Assembly (NCBI RefSeq): GCF_900096975.1
Contig: NZ_FMYQ01000026.1
Location: 49,731-113,730, forward strand
DNA: 64,000 nucleotides
Direction of reading: 5' to 3'
Source: Paraburkholderia lycopersici
Lineage (GTDB): Bacteria; Pseudomonadota; Gammaproteobacteria; Burkholderiales; Burkholderiaceae
Positions 26,987 through 35,460 of the stretch are shown piece after piece. How positions within the stretch are numbered: the stretch's first letter is position 1; each line of letters opens with the position of its first letter. The notes under the pieces are model-generated. The model was not told the origin of the DNA. It saw only the letters and a program-made list of their open reading frames with translations, and did no database searches. The position numbers and the translations under genes were made by a program.

Positions 26987-28345
26987 TCAGTTGTGCGGCG
27001 GCGTCATGCCCGCGATCTTGTAGTCGACATAGGCGCTGTCACGCAGTTGGCGCAGCCAGTCGGCGTAAGCCTGCTCGGCCTTGCGCTGGCCAATGGCCTG
27101 GCGCGCGAGGTCCATCTGCTGGGCGACCGAGCCTTCGGCGTCGCGGCGGCCCAGCACCTGGATCAGGTGGTAGCCGTATTCGGTGCGTACCGGCTCGCTG
27201 AGCTGGCCGTCCTGCAGCGTGTTCATGGCGCGCTCGAACTCGGGCACCGTTTCACCCGGGCTGATCCAGCCGAGGTCGCCGCCCTGCGATGCAGAGCCGT
27301 CCTGCGAATAGGTGCGTGCGAACTTGGCGAAGTCGGCGCCCGCCGCGATTTCCTGGCGAATTTCGAGCAGCTTCTGGCGTGCCTGGGGCTCGGACATGCC
27401 GTCGCCCACGCGCAGCAGGATGTGGCGCACGTGCGTTTGCACGAGCTTGGGCGCGTCGGCGGCCGTGCCCTGGCCCTGGCGGCGCTCGACGAGACGCACG
27501 ATCTCGAAGCCGTCGTTCGTGCGGATGACCGTGGGGTTCACCTCGCCCGGACGCAGCGTGGACGCGGCGGTCACGAATTCGGGCGGCAGCTTCGACGGCG
27601 GCTGGAAGCCCATGTCGCCGCCCTTGCCCGCGTCGCTCGCCTGCGAGCTGGACTTCGCGAGGCTCTCGAACTTGCTGCCCGACTGCGCCTCCTTGAGCAA
27701 CGCGTTGGCTTTCGCCTGGGCGGCTTCGATGTCGGTTTCGGAGGCGTTCAGCGGCGCCTTGATGAAGATGTGCTGGAAGTGCAGGTCGCTCGCCTGACCG
27801 GCGTTCGGCCCGCGCTGGCTCGCAATGTAGTTCGCGACTTCGGCGTCGGAAACCGTGATCTTGCTGTCCACTTCCTTCTCGCGCAGCTTCGAGAGCGTGA
27901 GTTCGGTGCGCGCGTCGTTCATGAACGTGGCCCAGGGCACGCCTGCCGCCTCGATACGCGCGCGGTAGGTGGCGAGGTCCATGCCATTCGCCTGGGCGAG
28001 GCGCTCGAGCGTGCGCTGCACGGCGGTGTCGTCGACGGTGATGCCGTCTTCCTTCGCCTTCTGGAGCTGAATGCGCTCCAGCACCATCTGGTTGAGCACC
28101 TGCGCCCGCAACTGGTCCGCGGGCGGAACCGGTGCGTTTTGCTGCTGCAGACGACGCGAAATGAGCTCGACGCGGCCGTCGAGTTCGCGCTGCGTGATCA
28201 CGCCGTCATTGACGACTGCGGCGATCGTGTCGATCGTCTGCCCATTGTCGGCCGGGAGACCCTGAGCTTGCGCCGGCGCGGCCGGCAACACGCCTGCGAC
28301 GGCGAAGAGACTCGCAGCGTACGCTGCCAGGCGAAGCTTTTTCAT
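26987..28345 (-). CDS. surA: Periplasmic chaperone and peptidyl-prolyl isomerase SurA
   Basis: ATG 28345 gives 452 residues with a clean signal peptide, MKKLRLAAYAASLFAVAGV, and AQA cleavage near residue 28. A SurA N-terminal domain is followed by two parvulin domains: the first around DLHFQHIFIKAPL to IRTNDGFEIVRLVER, the second around THVRHILLRVGDGMSE to EYGYHLIQVLGRRD. SurA escorts outer-membrane proteins, including LptD, across the periplasm. It lies 109 bases downstream of lptD, as in E. coli. Eighteen codons upstream are open but would spoil the signal peptide. Confidence 0.95.
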   Translation of the reverse strand: MKKLRLAAYAASLFAVAGVLPAAPAQAQGLPADNGQTIDTIAAVVNDGVITQRELDGRVELISRRLQQQNAPVPPADQLRAQVLNQMVLERIQLQKAKEDGITVDDTAVQRTLERLAQANGMDLATYRARIEAAGVPWATFMNDARTELTLSKLREKEVDSKITVSDAEVANYIASQRGPNAGQASDLHFQHIFIKAPLNASETDIEAAQAKANALLKEAQSGSKFESLAKSSSQASDAGKGGDMGFQPPSKLPPEFVTAASTLRPGEVNPTVIRTNDGFEIVRLVERRQGQGTAADAPKLVQTHVRHILLRVGDGMSEPQARQKLLEIRQEIAAGADFAKFARTYSQDGSASQGGDLGWISPGETVPEFERAMNTLQDGQLSEPVRTEYGYHLIQVLGRRDAEGSVAQQMDLARQAIGQRKAEQAYADWLRQLRDSAYVDYKIAGMTPPHN

Positions 28346-28454
28346 GATTCCCACAGAAACTCCAATGTTGGCGGGCACGCTTCGCCCGTCTCTATGCAAA
28401 CCGACACCGCGTTGCCCCGGGCGCCTTCGCGAGAAAAGCGCGCCGGGTCACGCG

Positions 28455-30839
28455 TTATTGATAATCAGTGAAGCGCGACGGCGGCGGCGCCTGCCCCGGC
28501 AACTGCGTGTAGCCCTGCACGCTCGCCCTGAACGCCGCCACCAGCCCGTTGTCGACGTTGGACAGTCCCTTGAGCGTGAGCTGCGCGAGAAAGCGCGTTG
28601 ACGAAGTCGGGTTGCCCGAGGTGTTCGCGCCGTTCGCATAACGCTGCAGCCCGACGCCGAGCACCCAGCAGTCGGCGTCGTACTGCATGCCGACCAGGCC
28701 GTCGACGATCCGATGACCGTTCAGATCGTAATTGAAGCGGCCCACGGCGAACACCCGGTGCGAGAACGGCCATTGAGCCGAGATCAGGACCTGGTTGATC
28801 GGCTGGTCGTCGAGCGTGGTGTTCGCTCGCGTATAGCGGTAGGCCACGTTCAGCACGCGGCTCGGCCCCGGGCTGTACCCGAAACCGATGCTCGCCTTGG
28901 TGAGCGCGTTATTGTCGGCATTATATTGGAACGCCGTTTCCGAAGCGAAACCGCCCCCGATTTTCAGCGATGCGCCCGCGATCAGGTCCGAATGGGTCGC
29001 CTGCTGCGTGGTCTCGCCCGGCGCGAGCGTGACGCGCTGGTCCTGGAAGTAGTACTGCTGCGCCAGCACGAAGCGCGCGCGCTCGTCGCCCGAGGCCGGG
29101 TCGATGAAGCGCGTGGTGATCGCGGCCGTGATGCGGTTCGCGTCGGCAATGCGGTCGTTGCCGACGAAGGTGTTCGGCGTGAAGATTTCCGCGAGGCCGA
29201 AGTCCGAATCCGCCGTATCGAAAAGGGGCGCGAACTGCTGGTTGCGGTACGGCGTGTACACGTAGTACAGGCGCGGCTCCAGCGTCTGGATGTAGTCCTT
29301 GCCGAACAGGTGCACCGAGCGGTCGAACACGAGCCCCGTGTCGAAGCTGAAGGTCGGCACCGATTCGGTGAAGCTCTTCGGCGTGCCGGCGGGCGAGCCG
29401 AAGTTGTTCGGGTCGGAACCGATGTTGCTCAGGTTGTACGACGCGAAGTGCCACTGCACCTTCGGCGTGACGAAGTAACCCGGCCCCATCAGCGAGTACG
29501 ACAGGTACGGATTGAAGACGACGCGGTCGCCTTCGGTCGCGTTGTCTTCCGTAATGCGGAAGCGCGAGTAGTCGGCTTCCATGCCGTAGTCGAAGCCGCC
29601 GATGTTGTACTTCGCGTACTTCACGTTCAACTGCGGCTCGCGGCCGTACGGCGGCGTGGACGGCTCGAGCGTCTGCCAGTGCTGCCAGCGGCCCAGCACG
29701 GACCACGGCCCGTTGTTGTACGTGAGGCCGGCTTCCTGCTGATACAGCATCTGCGTGCCGTTCAGGAACTGGTTGGCCGGCGACTGCAGGTCTTCCGGAT
29801 AGGTATTGTCCGAGACCTTGTTGTAGTAGACGTAGCCGCCGAACCCGTTGCCGAAGTTCTGGTTGTGCTGGATGAACAGCGCGTAGCGGTTCGTCTTCGT
29901 GATCGCGTCGTCCGGCAGGAACGTCCCGGTGATCGATCCCGAGTAATTGGTCGAGAGATACCGGTAGTTGCCCTGCAGGAACACGCCCCGCTTCGAGATG
30001 ATCTGGGGCGTGAACGTGAAGTCGCGGTTCGGCGCGATGTTGAAGTAGTACGGCAGCGAGACTTCGTAGCCGTTCGTCGAGCTGATCGAGAACGTCGGCG
30101 GCAAGAGTCCGCTGCGCCGGTCGCCCGAAAGCGGGAACGACAGCCACGGGCTCGCGAAGATCGGCACGTTCTGGAAGAACAGGACGGCGTTGTGCGCGAC
30201 GCCTTCGTCGCTGCCGGTGTCGAAATCGAACTCGCTGCCCTTGATGTACCAGGCCGGATTGGTCGAGCACTGGCACGCGGTGTAGGTGCCGTTCGTGAGC
30301 ACCGAGCGCTCGTTGTCCAGCAAGTCGGCGCGCGCCGCGCTGCCCGAGCCGCCCGTGATCGAAAAGTGGTATTTGGGCGCGGGCATGAAGCCTTCGTTCG
30401 CCTCGACCTTCAGATGCGCCTCGGGGCCCGCGAAGGTCGTGCCGCCCTGCGAAACCACGACATTGCCGTATGCATTGGCCATGTCGGTGTCCTGGTCGTA
30501 GTGCAGGGCCTCGCCCTTCACCACGTTCGAACCCTGGCGCAGCTCCGCCGCGCCTCTCACCGCAAGGTCGGTATCCGCCGTGCCGGTGGTCGAGTCGCCG
30601 AGGACGAAGGTCGCCGGATGCTGGCCCGACGCGCTTGGGTGATCCTCGAGTTGCGGCGCGAGCCGCAGGCTCCAGGCGCCGTCGAGCGGCTGGGGCTGCG
30701 CGGCCGCGCCCGAAAGCTGGGCGTGCGCGAGCACGGGCACCAGACCCGGTACGGCCATGAGTGCCGCGATGAGCCGCCGCTTGCCCGGCACGCCGTCGTC
30801 ACTGTTGGAGATCGTCTGGAAAAACTGTCTGGGCGGCAT
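28455..30839 (-). CDS. lptD: LPS-assembly protein LptD
   Basis: LptD with LptE inserts lipopolysaccharide into the outer leaflet. From ATG 30839 the protein is 794 residues with a signal sequence ending near LAHAQ. An OstA/LptA-like domain (residues 60-230) precedes the large beta-barrel domain, which starts near SPWLSFPLSGDRRSGLLPPT. Cys pairs typical of LptD are visible at YTACQCSTNP and near DADCWVLGVG. The neighbours surA, pdxA and rsmA confirm it. A further 34 codons upstream are open but hold no signal-peptide-like sequence. Confidence 0.95.
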   Translation of the reverse strand: MPPRQFFQTISNSDDGVPGKRRLIAALMAVPGLVPVLAHAQLSGAAAQPQPLDGAWSLRLAPQLEDHPSASGQHPATFVLGDSTTGTADTDLAVRGAAELRQGSNVVKGEALHYDQDTDMANAYGNVVVSQGGTTFAGPEAHLKVEANEGFMPAPKYHFSITGGSGSAARADLLDNERSVLTNGTYTACQCSTNPAWYIKGSEFDFDTGSDEGVAHNAVLFFQNVPIFASPWLSFPLSGDRRSGLLPPTFSISSTNGYEVSLPYYFNIAPNRDFTFTPQIISKRGVFLQGNYRYLSTNYSGSITGTFLPDDAITKTNRYALFIQHNQNFGNGFGGYVYYNKVSDNTYPEDLQSPANQFLNGTQMLYQQEAGLTYNNGPWSVLGRWQHWQTLEPSTPPYGREPQLNVKYAKYNIGGFDYGMEADYSRFRITEDNATEGDRVVFNPYLSYSLMGPGYFVTPKVQWHFASYNLSNIGSDPNNFGSPAGTPKSFTESVPTFSFDTGLVFDRSVHLFGKDYIQTLEPRLYYVYTPYRNQQFAPLFDTADSDFGLAEIFTPNTFVGNDRIADANRITAAITTRFIDPASGDERARFVLAQQYYFQDQRVTLAPGETTQQATHSDLIAGASLKIGGGFASETAFQYNADNNALTKASIGFGYSPGPSRVLNVAYRYTRANTTLDDQPINQVLISAQWPFSHRVFAVGRFNYDLNGHRIVDGLVGMQYDADCWVLGVGLQRYANGANTSGNPTSSTRFLAQLTLKGLSNVDNGLVAAFRASVQGYTQLPGQAPPPSRFTDYQ

Positions 30840-31083
30840 GTATGGTTTTGGCGAATCGGCCCGGCCGCCTGCCCTCTCCTGATGGTGGCCCGCCTGCGCA
30901 CCCGCCTCCGATAAACCGTGTCGAGGCCGGGCTGCACACAATTAATTACAATTCACCGCGCGATGGACCGGCGATGAATGCGGCGAGTGAACCGTCATGC
31001 GGGCTTTGGCGCGAGTCGCGTCAAAAAAGTCGTGGGGTATTATATGGCAAGACGTTGATCCACTGATTTTGCCTCTGGCTTTC

Positions 31084-32133
31084 ATGACCTTTTCCGCCGC
31101 GCATTCCCCCGCCGACAGCCGCCGCGACCTGCTTGCCGCCTGGCTCGGCAGTCACGCCCGACACTACGCCCTCGACCTCGCAACGCTCGCTCCGGCCTCC
31201 GCCGACGCGAGCTTTCGTCGCTATTTCCGTCTGGCGAGCACCGGCGCCCATGGCGCGACGCTGATCGCCGTCGACGCCCCGCCGCCCGAAAAATGCCGCG
31301 AATTCGCCGAGGTCGCGCAGCGGCTCGCAGCGGCCGGCGTGCACGTGCCGCGCGTGCTCGAAGTCGATTTCGACGCGGGCTTCATGCTCGTGACCGACCT
31401 CGGCACCGCGCCGTATCTGAAGGCGCTGCAGGAAGCCGGCCCCGGCCAGCGCTCGCGCGACCTGATGCGCGACGCGCTCGACGCCCTGATCCGCTGGCAG
31501 TTGAGCTCGCGCGAAGGCGTCCTGCCGGACTTCGACGAAGCCTTCATGCGCCGCGAGATGGAATTGATGCCCGAGTGGTATCTGGAGCGGCATCTGGGGC
31601 GCAAGGTCGACGAAGCCACGCGCGGCGTGCTCGACCGCACCTTCGCGCTGCTCGTGTCGAGCGCGCGCGCGCAGCCGCAAACCTTCATGCTGCGCGACTT
31701 CATGCCCCGCAACCTGATGATCGCGACGCCCAATCCCGGCGTGCTCGACTTCCAGGACGCCGTGTACGGGCCGATCACCTACGACGTCGTCTCGCTGCTG
31801 CGCGACGCGTTCCTGAGCTGGGACGAAACGTTCGAGCTCGACTGCTTCGCGTACTACTGGGAGCGTGCGAAGAAGGCCGGCCTGCCCGTCGACGCGGATT
31901 TCGGCGAGTTCTACCGCCAGCTCGAATGGATGGGCCTGCAGCGCCACATCAAGGTGCTGGGCCTCTTCTGCCGCATCAACTATCGCGACGGCAAGCCGCA
32001 TTACATGGACGACCTGCCGCGCTTTCTCGGCTACGCGAGCAAGGTCGCGCGCCGCTACCGTCCGCTCGCGCCGTTCGCGCGCCTCCTCGACGACCTGCAG
32101 GGCAGCGCCGTCGAAGTCGGCTACACCTTCTGA
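31084..32133 (+). CDS. amgK: Anomeric MurNAc/GlcNAc kinase, AmgK
   Basis: This 349-residue protein has the aminoglycoside-phosphotransferase fold. The start of the fold is SADASFRRYFRLAS, the catalytic loop is MLRDFMPRNLMIA near residues 202-214, and VLDFQDAVYGPITYDVVSLL supplies the metal-binding Asp. AmgK phosphorylates MurNAc or GlcNAc at the anomeric carbon during peptidoglycan recycling. murU follows after 11 bases and lptD is divergent upstream, the arrangement described in Pseudomonas putida. The 244-base divergent region has a TATTAT box at 31038-31043. ATG 31084 is preferred over one 29 codons upstream. Confidence 0.9.
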   Translation: MTFSAAHSPADSRRDLLAAWLGSHARHYALDLATLAPASADASFRRYFRLASTGAHGATLIAVDAPPPEKCREFAEVAQRLAAAGVHVPRVLEVDFDAGFMLVTDLGTAPYLKALQEAGPGQRSRDLMRDALDALIRWQLSSREGVLPDFDEAFMRREMELMPEWYLERHLGRKVDEATRGVLDRTFALLVSSARAQPQTFMLRDFMPRNLMIATPNPGVLDFQDAVYGPITYDVVSLLRDAFLSWDETFELDCFAYYWERAKKAGLPVDADFGEFYRQLEWMGLQRHIKVLGLFCRINYRDGKPHYMDDLPRFLGYASKVARRYRPLAPFARLLDDLQGSAVEVGYTF

Positions 32134-32144
32134 AGCGGGCCGCC

Positions 32145-32900
32145 ATGACCCAGTCGAACAACGCGCCGGCGACGGCACGCTTCGGGCGCACGGCGATGAT
32201 CTTCGCCGCCGGGCGCGGCGAGCGCATGCGCCCGCTCACCGACACCTGCCCGAAGCCGCTCCTCGCCGTGGGCGGCAAGCCGCTCATCGTGTGGCAGATC
32301 GAGCGCCTCGCCGCGGCGGGCTACGCGCACATCGTCATCAACCACGCATGGCTTGGCGCGCAGATCGAAGCCGCGCTCGGCGACGGCGCGCGCTTTGGCG
32401 TGACGCTGCGCTATTCGCGCGAGATCGACGCGCTCGAAACAGCCGGCGGCATTGCAAAGGCGCTGCCGCTCATCGAGCCGGACGGCGCGTCCGAGGTGTT
32501 CCTCGCGGTAAGCGGCGACGTCTACAGCGCCTACGATTTCGCGCGGCTGCGCGCGCGCGCCGAGGCGCTCGCAGCGCGGACCGAACCTGGCATGCACCTC
32601 GTGATGGTGCCGAATCCGCCGTTCCATCCGAAAGGCGACTTCACGCTGAACGAGGACGGCGCGCTCGCGCTCGAAGGCGCACCGCGCTACACCTTCGGCA
32701 ATATCGGCCTTTACGACACGCGCATGTTCCGCGATCTCGCGCCCGGCACGAAACGCGCGCTCACGCCGTATTACCGCGAAGCGATCGCGCAGGGGCGCGC
32801 GAGCGGCGAGCTATATGAAGGCGTGTGGGAAAACGTCGGCACGCCCGCCCAACTCGACGCGCTCGACGCCGCGCTGCGCGCTCGCGCCCGGCACAGCTAA
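32145..32900 (+). CDS. murU: N-acetylmuramate alpha-1-phosphate uridylyltransferase, MurU
   Basis: This 251-residue nucleotidyltransferase carries the signature AAGRGERMRPLTDTCPKPLL near residues 21-40, and SGDVYSAYDF supplies the metal-binding Asp. MurU makes UDP-MurNAc from MurNAc-1-phosphate, so with AmgK it returns cell-wall sugar to peptidoglycan synthesis without the MurA step. The frame is open well upstream, but only as a shadow of amgK; the ATG 11 bases after the amgK stop is the natural start. Confidence 0.9.
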   Translation: MTQSNNAPATARFGRTAMIFAAGRGERMRPLTDTCPKPLLAVGGKPLIVWQIERLAAAGYAHIVINHAWLGAQIEAALGDGARFGVTLRYSREIDALETAGGIAKALPLIEPDGASEVFLAVSGDVYSAYDFARLRARAEALAARTEPGMHLVMVPNPPFHPKGDFTLNEDGALALEGAPRYTFGNIGLYDTRMFRDLAPGTKRALTPYYREAIAQGRASGELYEGVWENVGTPAQLDALDAALRARARHS

Positions 32901-32928
32901 TCGCGCCGCACGCCGAAGCCGGCGTCCT

Positions 32929-34812
32929 TCAGTGCCCGCCCGCCGCGGGCATCTCCACCTGCGGCGCCTCGCTCGCCTTCTGCTGCTGAAGCGCCCACAT
33001 CTGCGCATAGTGGCCGCCCGCGCCGAGCAGCCCGGCGTGCGTGCCGCGCTCGACGATACGCCCGTGATCCATCACGATGATCTGCTGCGCGTGCACCACG
33101 GTCGAAAGCCGGTGTGCGATCACGAGCGTCGTGCGCTCGCGCGCGATCTGGTCGAGCTCGTGCTGAATGGCGCGCTCCGAGCGCGAGTCGAGCGCCGACG
33201 TCGCCTCGTCGAAGAGCAGGATCGGCGGGTTCTTCAGCAGCGTGCGCGCGATAGCCACGCGCTGCTTTTCACCGCCCGAGAGTTTGAGACCGCGCTCGCC
33301 CACGGTTGTGTCATACCCCTTGGGCAGGCTCTCGATGAACGCATGGATATGCGCTGCGCGCGCCGCCGCGATCACCTCTTCGCGGCTCGCCGTCGGCCGG
33401 CCATAGGCGATGTTGTAGTAGATCGAGTCGTTGAACAGCACCGTGTCCTGCGGCACGATGCCGATCGAGGCACGCAGCGAATCCTGCGTGACGTCGCGGA
33501 TGTCCTGGCCATCGATGGTGATCGCCCCACCGGTCGCGCGATCGAGATCGTAGAAACGGAACATCAACCGCGCGAGCGTGGACTTGCCCGAGCCGCTGTG
33601 CCCCACCACGGCCGTGGTCGTGCCCGCCGCGATCGTGAAGCTCAGGTCGTGCAGGATCTGGCGTGACGGCTCGTAAGCGAAGTTCACGTGCGAGAAGCGC
33701 ACCTCCGCGCCGCGCACTGCGAGCGGCTGCGCGCCGGGCGCATCGGCGACTTCGCGCTCGACGGTGAGCAGCGTGAACATGCGGTCCATGTCGGTGAGGC
33801 TTTGCTTCAGTTCCCGATACACCACGCCGAGAAAATTGAGCGGAATGTAGAGCTGCAGCATGAACGTGTTGATGAGCACGAGGTCGCCAAGCGTGAGCCG
33901 CCCCGCCATCACGCCCTGCGTCGCGCGCCAGAGAATGAACACGAGCCCCGTGCCGATGATCGCCTGCTGACCGAAGTTGAGCGCGGAAAGCGAATGCTGC
34001 GACTTGATCGCGGCCTGCCGGTAGCGACGCAGGTTCTCGTCGTAGCGCTTCGTCTCCCATTCTTCGTTGCCGAAGTACTTCACGGTCTCGTAGTTGATGA
34101 GCGAATCGATCGCGCGCGCGTTGGCGCGCGAGTCGAGCTCGTTCATCGTGCGCCGGAAATGCGTGCGCCACTCGGTCACCTTCACCGTGAACACGATGTA
34201 GGCGACGAGCGCGATGAGCGTGACGATCGCGTAGTAAGCCTCGTACTTCACCACGAAGAAGCCGAGCACGAGCCCCACTTCGACGAGCGTCGGCAGGATG
34301 CTGTAGAGCGAGTACGAAATGAGCTGCGTGATGCCGCGCGTGCCGCGCTCGATGTCGCGCGACATGCCGCCCGTCTGGCGCTCGAGATGAAAGCGCAGCG
34401 AGAGCGCATGCAGATGGCGGAAGACCTTGAGCGCGAGTTGGCGCACGGCGCTTTCCGTCACCTTCGAGAACAGGATTTCGCGCAGCTCGGTGAAGAGCGA
34501 CGTGGAAAGGCGCACGACGGCGTAGGCGACCACGAGCAAGCCGATGCCGCCCGCCAGCACGATCCCGGGCGCGTGCTCCGCGCGTCCGAGCGCGGTGAGA
34601 TGGCGTACCGAGGCGAGGCCGTCGACGATGTGCTTCATCACGATCGGCACGCCGAGGTTGGCGACCTTCGCGCCGATCAGGCAGGTGAGCGCGAACGCCA
34701 CGCGCCATTTGTAGGCGGTGAGGTAAGGCAGCAGCGAAACGATCGTCTGCCAGTCGTTGCGCGGCCCGGTGGCGGCCGGCGCGGGTTCGTTGGAAGCGGG
34801 AAAGCGGCGCAT
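32929..34812 (-). CDS. ABC exporter, ATM1/HMT1 type (permease-ATPase fusion)
   Basis: This 627-residue half-transporter has a six-helix membrane domain (residues 30-330) and a C-terminal ATPase. Walker A is VGHSGSGKSTLARL, the Q-loop region IVPQDTVLFND, the signature LKLSGGEKQRVAIARTLL and Walker B ILLFDEATSALDS. The DSRANARAIDSLINYETVKY block in the membrane domain is typical of the Atm1/HMT1 group, which exports glutathione-linked sulfur or metal compounds. Upstream codons to 34878 are open and Arg-rich; ATG 34812 is preferred. It is divergent from the thioesterase gene. Confidence 0.88.
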   Translation of the reverse strand: MRRFPASNEPAPAATGPRNDWQTIVSLLPYLTAYKWRVAFALTCLIGAKVANLGVPIVMKHIVDGLASVRHLTALGRAEHAPGIVLAGGIGLLVVAYAVVRLSTSLFTELREILFSKVTESAVRQLALKVFRHLHALSLRFHLERQTGGMSRDIERGTRGITQLISYSLYSILPTLVEVGLVLGFFVVKYEAYYAIVTLIALVAYIVFTVKVTEWRTHFRRTMNELDSRANARAIDSLINYETVKYFGNEEWETKRYDENLRRYRQAAIKSQHSLSALNFGQQAIIGTGLVFILWRATQGVMAGRLTLGDLVLINTFMLQLYIPLNFLGVVYRELKQSLTDMDRMFTLLTVEREVADAPGAQPLAVRGAEVRFSHVNFAYEPSRQILHDLSFTIAAGTTTAVVGHSGSGKSTLARLMFRFYDLDRATGGAITIDGQDIRDVTQDSLRASIGIVPQDTVLFNDSIYYNIAYGRPTASREEVIAAARAAHIHAFIESLPKGYDTTVGERGLKLSGGEKQRVAIARTLLKNPPILLFDEATSALDSRSERAIQHELDQIARERTTLVIAHRLSTVVHAQQIIVMDHGRIVERGTHAGLLGAGGHYAQMWALQQQKASEAPQVEMPAAGGH

Positions 34813-35048
34813 GGGCGAGAAACGTGCGCGAGGCGGCGAGCGAAGATCGGTGCGAAACCGGAGCCTGGCGCGGCGCATGCGGCACGACGGGTCATGTGGG
34901 GGTGATCGGCGACGGGTTTCGCGTCAGGCGCTTTCCCGTACAATTCCTGATCGCTGTATTGTCGCAGAAGGCGGCATGCGCCGCTGAGTCCTCTCGTCCC
35001 CCGGCGCTGCGCGCTTCTGGCCGTTCGATCCCTTTTCATGGAAGCCCG

Positions 35049-35444
35049 ATGACCGACTCCTTCCCGCTCCCCGCCAAAGCGCCCGCCCTGCGCGTCGTGC
35101 CGCAACCCTCGGACGCCAACGTCCACGGCGACGTCTTCGGCGGCTGGATCATGGCGCAGGTCGACATTGCCGGCTCGATTCCGGCGAGCCGACGCGCCAA
35201 TGGCCGCGTCGCGACCGTCGCGGTGAATTCGTTCGTGTTCAAGCAACCGGTGTTCGTGGGCGACCTGCTGAGCTTTTACGCCGAGATCATCAGGACGGGC
35301 ACGACCTCGGTGACCGTCGAAGTCGAGGTGTACGCCCAGCGCATGCGCCTGCAGGAAGAAGTCGTCAAGGTAACCGAAGCAACGCTCACCTATGTCGCGA
35401 CCGGCACCGACCGCCGCCCGCGCCCGCTGCCGCAAATCGGATAA
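35049..35444 (+). CDS. Acyl-CoA thioesterase, YciA type
   Basis: This 131-residue hot-dog-fold protein carries DANVHGDVFGGWIMAQVDIA near residues 22-41, the family's catalytic Asp/His-Gly region. It has TVAVNSFVFKQPVFVGDLL in the middle. YciA-type enzymes hydrolyse acyl-CoAs in the cytoplasm and are often linked to membrane lipid turnover. A longer frame upstream is only the shadow of the ABC transporter leader. It converges with the GGDEF/EAL gene after 16 bases. Confidence 0.9.
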   Translation: MTDSFPLPAKAPALRVVPQPSDANVHGDVFGGWIMAQVDIAGSIPASRRANGRVATVAVNSFVFKQPVFVGDLLSFYAEIIRTGTTSVTVEVEVYAQRMRLQEEVVKVTEATLTYVATGTDRRPRPLPQIG

Positions 35445-35460
35445 GGCGCACGCGACCGGC

